Assembly (NCBI GenBank): GCA_033439265.1
Contig: JAVTVX010000031.1
Location: 357,501-421,500, forward strand
DNA length: 64,000 nucleotides
Direction of reading: 5' to 3'
Source: Dillenia suffruticosa
Lineage: Eukaryota; Streptophyta; Magnoliopsida; Dilleniales; Dilleniaceae
In this document: positions 1 to 12,066 of the stretch, in pieces
Layout: every line of letters begins with the position of its first letter
How positions within the stretch are numbered: position 1 is the first letter of the stretch
The notes under the pieces: generated by a model
The model's database searches: none
Told to the model about the DNA's origin: nothing
What the model saw: the letters and a program-made list of their open reading frames with translations, nothing else
Program-made: the position numbers and the translations under genes

Positions 1-360
1 TCTTACAACTACTATTCTGTAGTTAAAGGCAAACACTAACCTAGCCGACTTCAAAATCAAGAAGGATATCCTCATCCGAACGTTTCTCAGACTCTTCACA
101 ATAATCGTGCCTATTAAATTTTGAATTTTTTTGATGAACATGAAAGATACCGACTAATTTATCATTTTATTTATGATAAAAATTAAAACAAAAGATACTG
201 TTCTTGTGGGATCAGTTTTTAGGATACTTTTATCTCAAAAGAGATTTTATAAGAGCTATGAATTTAGGGTAGAGTGATTTGAGAACTAATTATAAACACT
301 TCAAAACTTGATACCCTCTTTCATTTTTGACTCCCCTATTTATAGAATATAGGAGGCCTT
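1..360 (-). promoter_or_regulatory. EPRV copy A leader and promoter region
   Basis: This stretch matches, on the same strand, the leader and promoter of EPRV copy B (about 12300-12680) and, inverted, 5680-6110. A TATA box (TCTATAAATAG read on the minus strand) lies at 336-345, in the place where the full-length viral RNA promoter sits in Caulimoviridae, upstream of a leader that runs toward base 1 and off the window. The downstream primer site of this copy is therefore not visible. It is a relic; nothing shows whether it is transcribed. Confidence 0.6.
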
Positions 361-599
361 ACATCTCTCCTTCTCACCTATTCTTTTAATCACATGACTT
401 TAACTACTTTGTTAGGTGAGAATATTATTGGCCGACAATCAGTTGTGGGAAGGACAGTATCTTCTGAAAAGCAAAATGTATTTATGCCTTTACTTTTTCT
501 TTTTTGTTTACTAGTATCGGTGGCTAATATCCTCACGTGGATTCTTTATGTGTGGTCCACTTCTTGGTCCTTCACACAATATTGGCATCTGACTAACAT

Positions 600-1760
600 A
601 GTCGGATAAATCATCTTGCATAGCTGTCTTTGAGCATCCTTGCTTGACGAAGGTTTGAAGTTAGCAATATTTTTTGCCATTCTTTCAAACTTAGTGACAT
701 CTTCTTTTCGGTTGATGATAATATATTATCTTTAATATGAGCATAAATCTCAAGATTTTGTCCTGTTATTTGTTTAAACTATTGATAAATGACGAACAAT
801 CTAAGACCTCTCTTGAAATTCACAAATTCTAACCATTTATCTTTGAAATCGGGGGAAAGGTATAGCTTTTGTGGCACTATCTTGACTTCAAGTTCACCTT
901 GTTTCGCCTTCACAGCTTGAATACTAATGATGTGAAAAGTTTTGAAGTTCTTCCTCTTTGTAGCATCTAGAGGAGCTGACTAGAATTATACAAAAATTTT
1001 GATTTTTTGAAAGATAAGTCATGAATTTTCTTACGGCTCCCTGCACCATTTTTTAAAGTAGATCTAAATCTGAAATAGAGTCTCAGATTAGGTACAAAAG
1101 ATCTGTAACTCCATAATTATAACTCCTCTCTACCATGATAGATCCAACTCCTGGTAGTAAGGTTAACCTTGGGTACTTTCTTTCACCAGTGACGTAAATG
1201 TTGGGAATGTCACCATTATTTGTGTTGTAGAGTATATCTATTATCTTTGTGTACTCTTTTCAGAATTTTTTCCTGTCCAAGGGTTTTTCAGCAAGAATCG
1301 TTTAGGATTTCTTTGCAAAATCATCATCTTCAATGATCCTGGCTTTGGTTGAGATTATTGCTCTTAGTTTTCTCATGTTTTCTATCATAAAGCCGGTCGA
1401 GCCTTCTTCTTTAGTTTGAGGTCTAAGCGATAGCTCCTTTTTCTGAAGATCAATTGGTGTGATTGGCTTTGCTACAAAAAAAAGTCCGTTAACATTTTTT
1501 GAGGCATGTGATTCCCCTTTGTCACCTTGTGATGAATTTCCAGAGAATTTTCACCTTTGGATTTTTTAGACTTATTTTGATCATTTGAATGATTATTGGC
1601 CTTTTTAGATCATATTTCCTCAGATATTTCCGAGGATTATTGTTATTGCATTTGACTATACTCAGAGGGACTTGCATCCATGCTTTCCAAAGATTCAAAT
1701 TTCTCCACTTCCTAGATATACTTGCCATAATCTATAAATAGGAAATGACATTGATCTGCT
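600..1760 (-). pseudogene. EPRV copy A last-ORF region (transactivator position), decayed
   Basis: The minus strand carries broken coding-like sequence colinear with 12860-13990 plus 14451-14560 of copy B and with 18830-19000 of copy C. It lies between RNase H and the promoter, the position of the translational transactivator ORF in cavemoviruses, solendoviruses and caulimoviruses. I see no diagnostic transactivator motif, so the name rests on position. Several in-frame stops and frame changes break it. Confidence 0.4.
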
Positions 1761-1769
1761 ACTACTTTT

Positions 1770-2330
1770 TCTAGCTTTTTCCATCTCAATATTTTTCTCT
1801 GTTAGCTGCCTAATCAAAGTATTGACTTCTTGCTCCTTAGAAAATGTGCAAGAGAATTATTAATACTTTTAACAGAATATATTTCAAAAATCAAAATATG
1901 TAAAATAAGTTTGTTATCTTATTAATCTGTTAAATTGAGGTAATTTAGGCAATTCGTTAAAAATAAATGTCTTGACTTGTGTATTATTAGTGAAGGTCTT
2001 TATAATAAATAAGCAAAATTTTTCTAAAGATCTTTTGACTGCTAAAAACTCCTTCTCATTCACTGAATAGTTTATTTTAGCTCCCTTGAAGGTTCCTTTT
2101 GAATATCGACATAATTTTCCTTCTGTAGTTTGATGCATTCGTAAAAATACACAAATCGTCTTGTTTTGTGGGTAAAGTTAGTTTAGGTAATTTTCATATT
2201 ATTTTTTATTGATTGAATAGAAAAGGTTAATTAGAAATCCATCTAAAATTGTTTTCTCCTTTAATTACCCATTGTAAGGGTTGTCTAATCTTGCTTAGAT
2301 TTCTTATGTAAGGTTTCCCGTAATTTAATA
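1770..2330 (-). pseudogene. EPRV copy A RNase H fragment
   Basis: A minus-strand reading frame at 1914-2138 has the hallmark of caulimovirid/LTR-element RNase H: NYSVNEKEFLAV, with the conserved Glu, followed by the helix in which these enzymes track the template. The region just upstream (2140-2330) belongs to the same polyprotein but is frameshifted. Copies of it occur at 14700-15080 (-), 6300-6442 (+, including the ADASEQHWG segment) and 19200-19423 (-). It is not functional. Confidence 0.7.
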
Positions 2331-2333
2331 CTC

Positions 2334-2918
2334 CTAAGAACCTTTGAAATTATTTTTATCTTCTAACTTATCTGGAAAGGTTCCTATTTTTTCACTGATA
2401 TGAGGTTGGAGTTCTATTCCTATTTGATCTATGATTGTTCCTAGAAATTCAACTTTAGATTTGTTTATCTCAGTTTTTTTCTTACTTAGGATAATTTCAT
2501 GATTATAAGCAACATTTGCGAATTTATATAAATATTTTTTGTGTTCTTTTTCACCTTTCAAAAATATCAAAATATCATCTATGTAAGTTATACAAAAATC
2601 TTTGATATTCTTGAATATCTTATCCATCTTTCTTTGAAATATTTGGGGGGTATTTTTAAATCCGAATAGCATTACGTTTCACTCATATTGTCCTTATGGT
2701 GTACTAAATGTAGTTAAAAATTTAGGTTCTTCATTCAACACTATCTGTAAAAAACCTGATTTACAGTCAAATTTGTTAAACAATTTCTATTCAGCAATTT
2801 TATGGAATAACTCATCTTTTTATTTAATATAATGTCCATAAAATATCATAACCTGATTCAATCGTCTATAGTTTACAACCATTCTATCTTTTCCTCATTT
2901 TAATTCTCTTTTATTTCT
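2334..2918 (-). pseudogene. EPRV copy A reverse transcriptase fragment
   Basis: The open frame at 2334-2672 encodes the palm of a viral reverse transcriptase: MLFGFKNTPQIFQR (the usual PFGLKNAP-type motif) followed by the catalytic YIDDILIF box, here with both aspartates. It continues into the connection domain before RNase H. Upstream, 2690-2918 carries the fingers part in broken frames, and a SINE at 2919-3111 interrupts the gene. In a virus the enzyme copies pregenomic RNA into DNA; this copy is truncated. Confidence 0.8.
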
Positions 2919-3111
2919 TTTTTTAGGTACCATGGTTTGGCCACTATTCAATATCTGGAGTTTCGTTTCGACTAATCAGGATGACCGCTGTAGGGCCCAC
3001 TTTGTGGGTGCAGGTCTCCCAACATTATTTTTTCCATACCCAGGGGAGTCGAACTCCTGACTTGGTTAACGGACGAAAATGCCCATCCTACCTATGCCAA
3101 CAAATGTTGGT
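2919..3111 (-). mobile_element. tRNA-derived SINE inserted in EPRV copy A
   Basis: Read on the minus strand the element has an A-box-like TGGCATAGGTAGG near its 5' end, a B-box-like AGTTCGACTCC downstream, a body ending in CCATGGTACC and a short A-rich tail (fwd T run at 2918-2924). It is flanked by imperfect 16-bp target duplications, ATTCTCTTTTATTTCT at 2903-2918 and ATTCTCCTTGATTTCT at 3112-3127 (14 of 16 identical). Two related copies lie at 53716-53916 (-) and 54035-54231 (+). The pol III boxes, A tail and target duplication fit a plant SINE; Au-like membership is my guess. Confidence 0.8.
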
Positions 3112-3570
3112 ATTCTCCTTGATTTCTTGCCATGTAAGTTGCACTACTATGAGGACTTTCACTTTCATCGATTATTTTGGCTTGAATCAATTTTTTGATT
3201 TGTTTTTCAAATGTTTTAACATTTTCTTGTGAGTATTTCATCCTTTTGGTTTTAATTTGGATGTTTTGTTCTGCAAAACATTTGATTAATTTAATTTCTA
3301 TATATATTTTATCTACATGCCATCTTTCTAATAAGTTTTCAGAAAAGTTTTGTTCTAAAAATATTTCGAATATTGGTATTTCATTTAATGAATGAATAAT
3401 TTTAAATTATGGTGAAATTGAATTGTGAAACTATATAATCTTACCACGATTCAGTATATACTTTGATGGTTCAAATTTGGTTGGTAGCCTAGTTTGATAA
3501 GTAGCCCATAAACGTGTAATAATCTTATGATTATGAGGAGTAATCCAAATTATCTTATCGGTTAATAGAA
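3112..3570 (-). pseudogene. EPRV copy A protease end to RT start, decayed
   Basis: The minus-strand sequence continues the viral polyprotein across the SINE. The part near 3431-3625 encodes RLDFLLRMDVIKPF, matching the C-terminal flap/LGMDF-type region of the viral aspartic protease; the same segment lies at 7440-7560 in copy B after the DTGS active site. In copy A the DTGS part is missing: the sequence passes directly from movement-protein-like sequence (about 3625) to this protease tail. Confidence 0.5.
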
Positions 3571-4170
3571 TCACAGTTTTAAATGGTTTTATTACATCCA
3601 TTCTGAGTAGGAAATCTAGTCTCATCTCTTCCGATATCTAAAGATGTTGAAGATTTATTTTCTAATCTAATCCTTTTATCTATCTTTGGCTTTGTTAGAC
3701 TCAAGGCTATTTCTATTACATTTGTAGGATTTGTTCTTGGTGGTTCCAAAAAAGTTCCTACATTTTTTAAAATTTCTTCGATTTCAATTGTTTTCTTTTT
3801 TTCAAATTGAAAACTATTTACACTGGAGTTTCGTGCAAATGTAGTGTAATATGTGATTGTAAAAGATATATATTTTGCTTTTCTCATTATATCTTTTCTG
3901 ACAAATTCATAAATAATTCTTAATTCAGATTTTTCCTAATCCATTAAGCCTAATGTAATTTAGGGATAAATTGTGAATTAAACCTGATTATAGTAAAGAT
4001 TTCCCTTTACTATTTCTAAGATTTTATCTCCGAGATCTGTAAATCTATCATTTACTACTACTAGTAGAATTGGTGAATCTATTTTTCCACTATAGTTGGG
4101 TTTAACGCTTATTCGAATACTTCCTATATGGATGTATTTCATTTTATTTTTTATTTCTCGAGACATCTTG
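3570..4170 (-). pseudogene. EPRV copy A movement protein fragment (30K superfamily)
   Basis: Frames at 3978-4166 and 3579-3887 together resemble the core of 30K-superfamily cell-to-cell movement proteins: a GNLYYNQVQFTIYPQ strand, then a segment around SFTITYYTTFA, where related proteins have a YxxxYAxxxSHH-like stretch. A single stop splits the two frames. Homologous stretches lie at 8400-8770 and 6991-7430. It sits downstream of the coat protein on the viral strand, an order known in cavemoviruses and solendoviruses. Confidence 0.65.
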
Positions 4171-5630
4171 TCTAAAGCTGATTTAACTTTTTCTTCAGGT
4201 GTTAGGCTAATACCAAAACTTCCTTGTGCCTGTTCTCATGTTTGTGGGGTTTCAGCAAAATGGATTCCATATTTAATCTTATTTTTCCTGATGGATTAGA
4301 CTTCCAAGCGTCTAACTACTCCTAAATCCAGTTTTCTCATGAGATTTAAGTTTTTTATCTTTAATTTCTCTAGTTTGTTTATTACTAAGGATTGTCAGTT
4401 GTTGATAACGTTGGTTATCATCAATCTGTTTCTATATATATGATCTTTTATTACTTATGCTTGAAGTGTCACTCATCGTCTTCAGATGGAGTCTCCCTAT
4501 CTGATTCTGTTTCTGTATCTATATAAAACTCATATATAGTCTCATGTTCTGAGATATAATTGCATTCTTCTTTTCTTATCAGATGTAATTGCTTTGGAAT
4601 CTCTATATCTTTAGAGATTTTTGTGTCTTGGTAGTAAATCATTCTTCCACATTTTTGTTTTATAAATTCGGCTTCAAAATGTCCTTTATCTCCACAATTC
4701 CAACATTCATATGTGGATTTGTCATAATATCTTACATTCTTATGATTTTTTCTTGTTTATTTTCGGTTCCGTTTCTTTAGAATGATTTTTCTTTCATTCT
4801 TTTTTTTTATATTTTCTGAATTTTATATAGATTCTATTTTTCTTGAACGTTTGTTTCTTATATCACTTTCTTTTAGAATAAGATTTGATGTATCCTACAT
4901 CAGGAATATCATCATTGATTCTATACCATATACAATCATCATGATTTTTTGGTTTCTTTAAGAGTTTGGTCTGTTGACACCATTCTCTTAGTTTTGTTCT
5001 TATATATTCAATTCGTGCTCCTAAATTATCTATAGGATTTGGATTGTGACTTTCTTTTTCTATAATGAATTCTTTTTTAAGTCGCATCCCAAGTCTCCTA
5101 GGCAACTTATCAAAGAATTTGTCTAAATAGAATTTATGCTCATTTTCTGAAATATTATTTTGCTAGTAGTATGTTTCAAAGTGATATAGATATTCGTTAA
5201 AATATTTTAACGAATAACATTCCAACTTATCCAACTTATATCTATTTTGTTTGATTAAATTATTTTTATATAATATTTCTTGGATGCCAAATTATTGTCC
5301 CAAGAATTCTAGGTATAGTGCGGCTTTAACTCTTTCCATGATGGATTCTATACTTTCAGTGTTGAGTATAGTTCCATATTCAATTCCATATAAGATGATC
5401 TTGTCTTCTTGTAAGGACATATTATCTCATCAGTTTTGAGTTATGTTTCCTTCCATAACTTAGGGAATATATCTTCTTAATTGATCCATTGACCAATTAT
5501 TTGTTGTGGCTATTAATTGGGTGGCTTGAACCATCTATCGATTACCCTTTTCTTATCGATTGTGAAATCAAGGTTTAACCATATTTCCATTCTTTTGATG
5601 GTATCTTCTTCAGCTCGCCTAAGTACTTAG
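4170..5630 (-). pseudogene. EPRV copy A coat protein region with zinc knuckle
   Basis: The frame at 4863-5105 ('RRLGMRLKKEF...') matches the copy B frame at 9507-9791, the conserved C-terminal part of a caulimovirid coat protein. About 180 bases downstream on the viral strand (near 4676-4716) lies a zinc-knuckle-like CWNCGDKGHF; the expected last Cys of CX2CX4HX4C is not in place (Phe there). An acidic tail follows toward 4490. The copy ends at about 5630, where it meets the inverted promoter segment. Confidence 0.65.
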
Positions 5631-5639
5631 TTGAAGTCA

Positions 5640-6190
5640 TGTGATTAGAAGAATATGTAAGATGGGGAGATATAAGCCCTCCTATGTTCTATAAATAGGG
5701 GAATTGGGAATGAAAGAGGGTATCGAGTTTTGAAGTATTTGTAATTAGTTCTTAAATCACTTTACTCTCAATTCTTAGCTCTTGTAAAATCCATTTTGGG
5801 ATAAAAGTGTCCTGAAAATTGTTCCCGCTGGAACATTAGCTTTTGTTGTAATCTTTTATCATAAATAAAATGATAAATTAATCGGTATATGTCATGTTTA
5901 TCAGAAAAATTCAAAATTCTTCAACAGACACGGTCACTGTAAAGAGTCTGAGAAACGTTCGGATCAGGATATCCTTATTGATTTTGAAGTCAGCTAAGCT
6001 AGCGCTTGCCTTTGACTGCAGAATAGTAATCGTAATAGAAGGCAAAGGTAGCGATTGGGTTAGAGGCATACGGAGAAGCTTGTGGTAAGCCTGGAGACTT
6101 TGAAAAACCAAGATGTATATTTTGATTTCTTAATTCTTTTAATATTCATATCCTATGTTCTGAAAAAATGAATTGCGAATTTTTAACGAT
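5640..6190 (+). promoter_or_regulatory. Inverted EPRV promoter and leader fragment
   Basis: On the plus strand this repeats the promoter and leader found on the minus strand at 12200-12680 and 1-360. TATA box CTATAAATAGG at 5689-5699 is followed by the leader, with the same AAAATGATAAATT stretch and the GAGAAGCTTGTGG sequence near 6070. The leader stops at about 6190 before any primer-binding site and joins a polymerase fragment. Orientation is opposite to the flanking viral pieces, so at least one inversion or separate integration occurred. Confidence 0.7.
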
Positions 6191-6194
6191 GATC

Positions 6195-6442
6195 ATGAAA
6201 AAACAAGTTCAAAGGTTTTTAGAAGTATTAAATTACGGTGAATCTTAAATAAGAAATTTAAGCAAACTTAGACAACCCTTATGATGGATAATTAAAGAAG
6301 AAACCAATTTTATGTGGATTTTTGAATTAACCTTTGCTGTTCAATCAATAAAAAAGCAATGTGAAAAATTACCTAAACTACCTTGCCCATGAAGCAAGAC
6401 GATTTGTGTATTTTTGCAGATGCATCAGAACAACACTGGGTC
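6195..6442 (+). pseudogene. Inverted EPRV RT/RNase H junction fragment
   Basis: The plus strand encodes the end of the RT connection and the start of RNase H (LSKLRQPL..., then ICVFADASEQHWG around 6400-6440 with the DAS motif containing the first catalytic Asp of RNase H). It matches 15000-15240 (-) of copy B. It is joined abruptly on the left to leader sequence (about 6190) and on the right to minus-strand movement-protein sequence (about 6442). Confidence 0.65.
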
Positions 6443-6990
6443 ACTAAAGTTAGCTTTAATGCTTATTCGAATGGATGTATTTCATTTTATTTCTTATTTC
6501 TCTAGACATCTTGTTTAGAATTGATTTGACTTTTTATGGTTAATACTAAAACTTCCCTGTACCTGTTCCGATGTCTGTGGGGTTTCAGCATAATGGATTT
6601 CATATCTAATCTCATTTTTCTGATGGATTAGACTTCCAAGTGTCCAACTGGTCCTAAATCCATTTTTCTCGTGAGATTTAAGTTTTTTATTTTTAATTTC
6701 TCTAGCTTGTTTATTGCTAAGAATTGTCACTTGTTGATAACGTTAATTGTCATCAATCTATTATATATATGATCTTTCACTACTTATGCTTGAAGTATCA
6801 CTTATTTTCTTCAGAAGGAGTCTCACTATCTAATTCTGTTTCTATATCTATATAGAAATCATATATAGTCTCATTTTCTGATATATAATTGCAATCTTCT
6901 TTTCCTATCGGATGTAATTGCTTTGAAATCTCTATATTTTTAGAGATTTCTGTGTCTTGATAGTAAATTCTTCCTTCACGCTTTTGTTTT
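6443..6990 (-). pseudogene. EPRV coat-protein tail to movement-protein start
   Basis: Reading the minus strand from 6990 to 6443, the sequence passes from the segment just after the coat protein zinc knuckle (YYQDTEISKNIEI, then an acidic stretch) to the first residues of the movement protein. It is colinear with 4640-4090 of copy A. A single frame (6798-7196) runs through the junction at about 6990 and fuses movement-protein sequence to coat-protein tail, an order that cannot be ancestral. Confidence 0.6.
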
Positions 6991-7427
6991 GGACATTCCA
7001 AAAAGGTTCCTACATTTTCAAAAATTTTTTCGATTTTAATTGTCTTCTTTTCTTCAAATTGAAGACTATGTACACTTGAACTTAATGCAAATATTGTGTA
7101 ATATGTGATTGTAAAAGGTACATATTCTACTTTTCTCATTATGTTTTTTCTGAAATATTCATAGATAATTCTTAATTCAAATTTTCCTAGATCCATTAAG
7201 CCTAATGTAATTTGGGGGTAAATCGTGAATTGAACCTGATTATAGTAAAGATTTCCCTTTACTATTCCTAGAATTTTATCTCTGAAATCTGTAAGTCTAT
7301 CATCTACTACTATTAGTAGAATTGGTGAATCTATTTTTCCACCATAGTTAGTTTAACGCTTATTCGAATATTTCCTATGTGGATATATTTCATTTTATTT
7401 CTTATTTTTCTAGGCATCTTGTCGAGC
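6991..7427 (-). pseudogene. EPRV movement protein fragment between copies
   Basis: The minus strand from 7427 to 6991 holds the start and core of the 30K-like movement protein (KIRNKMKYIHIG..., then SFTITYYT-type core as FTITYYTIFALSSSVHS). Its upstream join at about 7427 is to protease-tail sequence and its downstream join is to the coat protein tail, so it is a rearranged fragment rather than part of a colinear copy. Confidence 0.6.
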
Positions 7428-7439
7428 TTATTAAACCCA

Positions 7440-8098
7440 TAAGAGTATAATAATCTTATGATTACAAGGAGTAATTTAAATTATCTTATCGGTTAGCAGA
7501 ATCAAATTTTAAATAGTTTTATTATATCCATTTCGAGTAGGAAATCTAGTCTAAATTCTGAATATTTTTAATTTTTTCGAGTATTTGGTGTTCCTATCGC
7601 AATATGACTTATAGTCATAGTTGTGATTTCTGTTGGGTTGCCTTCAATTCCTTTAGCAATCATCACTTTTTCATTTGGTTTCCACATTTCTTTTGGAAAT
7701 ACATTTTTATGTGCCAATGTTATTTGACTTCCTGTGTCTACCAAACAATGAAATAATTTGGGTTTATATTTCACTTTTTCATACTTTATGAGAGCTTGAG
7801 AATATGTTAGGAAAGGCCTTCCAAAAACTACTTCTTGAGCCTTTGTGCTTATTACATATGGTACTATTACCTCTTTATTTTGTAACCTAAAAGGGATTTC
7901 GGCATATGACTTATCGTCCTCAAATAGACTACCTATTGGATATCGATCTAATTGATCCCCAATTAGATTATGATTTATTAGATTATATTTTGTTAAAGTA
8001 TCTAATTCCATTTTTACAGTATTCCATGGTCCTGTAGTTCTATACTGAACTACAATCTTTGTAGGTTCTTTATTGATAAAAGGATTTCTTATTATCAA
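7440..8098 (-). pseudogene. EPRV copy B aspartic protease region
   Basis: This is the best preserved viral frame (7568-8098, 176 codons). It carries the retropepsin active-site motif LVDTGSQITLA with the catalytic Asp near residue 121, and further on the frame ends in TPNTRKN. The protease tail (RLDFLLEMD-type LGMDF region) follows after a stop, at 7440-7560. In the virus this protease processes the polyprotein. The movement protein lies just upstream (8099-8770). Confidence 0.7.
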
Positions 8099-8770
8099 TT
8101 TTCTTTCGAGTTCTTCAGCAGGTTCTGAACTGATAGACCTTTTACTAGTTGATGGTTTATTTTCGCTTAGTACTTTCCTAAGTCATCTACATACAAAGGC
8201 CCTAGGGATCTACGTCTTAATATCTCATCTCTTCCGATATCTAGAGATATTGAAGGTTTATTTTCTAATCTAATCCTTTCATCTATCCTTGGCTCTATTA
8301 GACTCATGGTTATTTCTATTACATTTATAGGATTTGCTCTTGGTGGTTCCAAAAAGGTTCTTACATTTTTTAAAAAAATTTCGATTTCAATTGTCTTCTT
8401 TTTTTCAAATTAGAGACTATGTACACTGAAACTTAGTGCAAATGGTGTGCAATATGTGATTGTAAAATGTACATATTCTGCTTTTCTCATTATGTTTTTT
8501 CTGACATATTCATAGATAATTCTTAAGTCAGATTTTTTTGGATCAATTAAGGCTAATGTAATCCGAGAATAAATCGTGAATTGAACCTGATAATAGTAAA
8601 GATTTCTCTTTACTATTCCTAGGATTTTATTTCTGGGATCCATAAGTCTATCATCTACTATTACTAGTAGAATTGGTGAATTTATTTTTCTACTATTGTT
8701 GGCTTTAACGTTTATTTGAATACTTCATGGATGTATTTCATTTTATTTCTTATTTGTCTGCATCTTGTCT
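8099..8770 (-). pseudogene. EPRV copy B movement protein
   Basis: Frames at 8410-8643 and 8167-8352 match the copy A movement protein: a KRNLYYYQVQFTIYS strand and an FTITYCTPFALSFSVHSL core, followed by the PPRANP linker toward the protease. Stops separate the pieces. It follows the coat protein on the viral strand. Confidence 0.65.
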
Positions 8771-10190
8771 AGAGTTTATTTGACTATTTTTTTAGGGATT
8801 AGGTTAATACTAAAACTTCCCTGTGCCTATCCCAATGTTTGTGGGGTTTCAGCATATTAGATTCTATATCTAATCTCATTTTTCTGATGGATTTGACTTC
8901 CAAGTGTCCAACTGGTCCTAAATCTAGTTTTCTTATGAGATTTACGTTTTTTATCTTTAATTTATCTAGATTGTTTATTATTAAGGATTGTCATTTGTTG
9001 ATAACGTTGATTGTCATCAATCTGTTCTATATATGATCTTTCATTACTTATGTTTGAAATATCACTCATCTTCTTCGGAAAGAGTCTCGCTATCTGATTT
9101 TGTTTCTATATCTATATAGAACTTATATGTAATCTCATTTTCTAAGATATAATTGCATTCTTCTATTCCTATCGGATTTAATTACTTTGAAATCTCTATA
9201 TCTTTAGAGATTTTTGTGTATTGGTAGTAAATCCTTCCTCGATTTCAAAATGTCCTTTATCTCCACAATTCCAACATTTACATGTGGATTTGTCATAAGA
9301 TCTTACCTTCTTATGATCTTTTCTTGTATATTTCGGTTTCATTTCTTTGAAACGATTTTTCTTTCATTTTTTTCTTATATTTTCTGAATTTTGTATAAAC
9401 TTTATTTTTCTTGAACTTTTGTTTCTTATATCCCTTTCTTTTAGAATAGTATTTTCTGCATCTTAAATTAGGAATATCATTATTGATTCTACACTATAGA
9501 CGATCATCATGATTTTTTGGTTTCTTTAAGAGTTTGGCCTGTACACCATTCTCTTGGTTTTGTTCTTGTATATTCAATTCGGACTCCTAAATTATCTATA
9601 AGAGTTGGATTTTGTCTTTCTTTTTTTATAATGAATTCTTTTTTAAGTTGCATCCCAAATCCCGTAGGCAATCTATCAAAAAATTTGTTTAAATAGAATT
9701 TCTGCTCATTTTCCGAAATACTACTTTGCCTATTGTATGTTTCAAAGTGTGCTACATATTCGTTGAAATATTTTAACGAATAACATTTCAATTTATTCCA
9801 CTATATCTATTTTGTTGGATTAAATTATTTTTATATAATATTTCTCGGAAGCCAAATTGTTGTCCTAATAATTCTAGGTATAGTGTTGTTTTAACTCTTT
9901 CTATGATGGATTCTATACTTTCAGTGTTAAGTATAGTTCTATCTTCAGTTCCATATAGGATGATCTTTTCTTCTGATAAGATATGTTATCCCACTAGTTT
10001 CAACTTATGTTTCCTTCCATAACTTAGTTAATATATTTTCTTAATTGATCCATTGACCAATTATTTGCTATAGCTATTAATTGGATGGTTTGAACCCATC
10101 TATCGATTACCTTTTCTTATCCATTGTAAAATCAAAGGTTTAACCATATTTCCATTCTATTGATAGTATCTTCTTCAGTTTGCCTAAATA
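8770..10190 (-). pseudogene. EPRV copy B coat protein region with zinc knuckle
   Basis: The frame at 9507-9791 begins MKCYSLKYFNEY and contains FFDRLPTGFGMQLKKEF, typical of the conserved C-terminal half of caulimovirid capsid proteins. The zinc-knuckle-like CKCWNCGDKGHF is encoded near 9248-9285. The upstream part to about 10190 is coding-like but frameshifted. Copy A holds the same region at 4170-5630. Confidence 0.65.
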
Positions 10191-11990
10191 CTCCTACAGC
10201 AATGTTATTATCAGAGTTGGGAATGCATCCCATATACTCTCTTAGTCAATCAAATGTTATCATTCTTCTCCCGACTTTCTCTAGGGGTACTGGTAGAAAG
10301 TCTATTTTGATATTCTCTAGGGGGTCCCGTTACTCCACTTTCCCCATACATAGGATGATGCTAAAATGTATGGGGATTGTCTCCAGAGGTTTGAGGATCA
10401 TCCATATATATTGCTAATTCGGGGTCATCTTCAGAGAGATATTCTTTAATATCTTCTTCTGATAGTTTGGTTTTTAGATCTTCTCATTCGAATTTAGTTT
10501 CCAAGAACTGTTTTTTATATTTTTCTAAATCTAGATCGACTACTAGTCTTGAAACTTCTTTTATCGATTTTTTCTCAAATCCTAGAATTTCAACAATTTT
10601 TGTTTTTTCTTCATTTTCAAAGTTTTCATCATCTCTTGTGAGGGTGTTTATCTTTTTGGTGGATTTTGAATCTAAATCTCTTAGTTAGTGTACCTCTTTT
10701 TTTAGTCTTTGGATTTGTTTGTTTTTTTCTTCCTTCACCGAAATGGTAGGAGTTTCTATCGTCCTTTCAAGAGCATCTAAGAATCTTGTTCTCTTAGATT
10801 TAATTTCTTGCGCTTCCTTTCTAGATCTTTTAAAGCTCAAAATTAGATTCATTGTGCTCTCTAGGTTTTTATTTATGATATCCAAATGTTTATGCATACC
10901 ATAAATTTTTTCATTAGTGTTTCTACTATTTTTCAGACTAATAGATCTCCATTCCATTTTCACAAACCTCTAACCAAGGTCCTACACTTTCACTATATAT
11001 TCTAAGAGTCATTTGTAGAATCATTTCCATTTTGATTCTAAACTCCTTAGTTTCTCTTCTATTCATTTTATTCTTTCACATAGACTTTTAAATGTTAACT
11101 CCTTACTGATAAGTTGTTAAACATGTATTAGGTCATTTAGAGTACCTATTTGATTTATCCTAGTTACATATGGTTCTCCTAACCTGTTAGCTACAATGGT
11201 GAGGTTTCTCTTTGTGTCCTCATTTAAGACCTTAACTTGCATGATTAAGATTAAATCATTTAATTGAGATGTTGTCTCATCTGTAAATATTTCTATATTT
11301 CTTAACAAATATAGGTTAGTCCAATTTATGTCCATATTTCTCTATGGTCTCCTACTTTGAATGTCATATCTCTTATACATTTAGAGTTGTCTCCCATTTC
11401 TCTAGAGTATACCACATTAAGGACATTTTCTATTGTCACATTAGTATGTCCTAGTGGAGCAAATGGTATAGCAAACACATTAGAGAGTTGATCCATTTGT
11501 TATCCCATAAGAGTTCTAATTAAACTTTCTATTTCTTTGATTTTCTTATAATTCTTTCTATATCGTGTACAATAGATATCATAAGAATTGGATCTTGATA
11601 ATTTCCACTTAAGTATGTACCTTTGTTCAACAACCTTTAGCTTAACACAAAGTTCTTTTATTAACTTCATAGTTAAAAGACAACTTAACATATGATTTCT
11701 TAATAACCACACTCGGACTTTTAGGGTCCTAATTCTTAGTTGAATGACAAGGAAGTCATCCCAATGGCGTTCTTGCTTGAGTTGTATCTTTAGGGCCTTG
11801 ATCTCAGATCTTGCCAAATAGATCTTGTATCTGACTTCGATAATACCTTATATGCCATCTGGATGTTTTTAAGCATGTAAACTCCGTAAAGTCTGATTTA
11901 TTTTGTTCATGCGTTTTCTTACATGACAAAGACTTATCAAAAATATCATATGGGTCCGATATTATAATTTCTATCCAATTGTTCTTTTAA
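10190..11990 (-). pseudogene. EPRV copy B N-terminal ORF with coiled coil
   Basis: Minus-strand frames at 11500-11817, 11117-11335 and 10685-10963 lie directly downstream of the primer-binding site and upstream of the coat protein. The 10685-10963 frame is rich in K/E/R with regular hydrophobic spacing (KRSRKEAQEIKSKRTRFLD...), so it is probably a coiled coil, as found near the virion-associated parts of caulimovirids. The other two frames are charged, helical-looking and without a recognised domain. Function is inferred only from position. Confidence 0.45.
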
Positions 11991-12066
11991 ATAGTTTTCT
12001 TTTTCTTGAAGATGTCGATGTTTGAATTTACAATTTTGTAATAATTGGAACATTGTTAGAGTTACT

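Noticed and set aside
3050-3110. Possible tRNA gene on the minus strand (A and B boxes)
   Set aside because: Boxes belong to a SINE with target duplications and a tail; no cloverleaf can be drawn.
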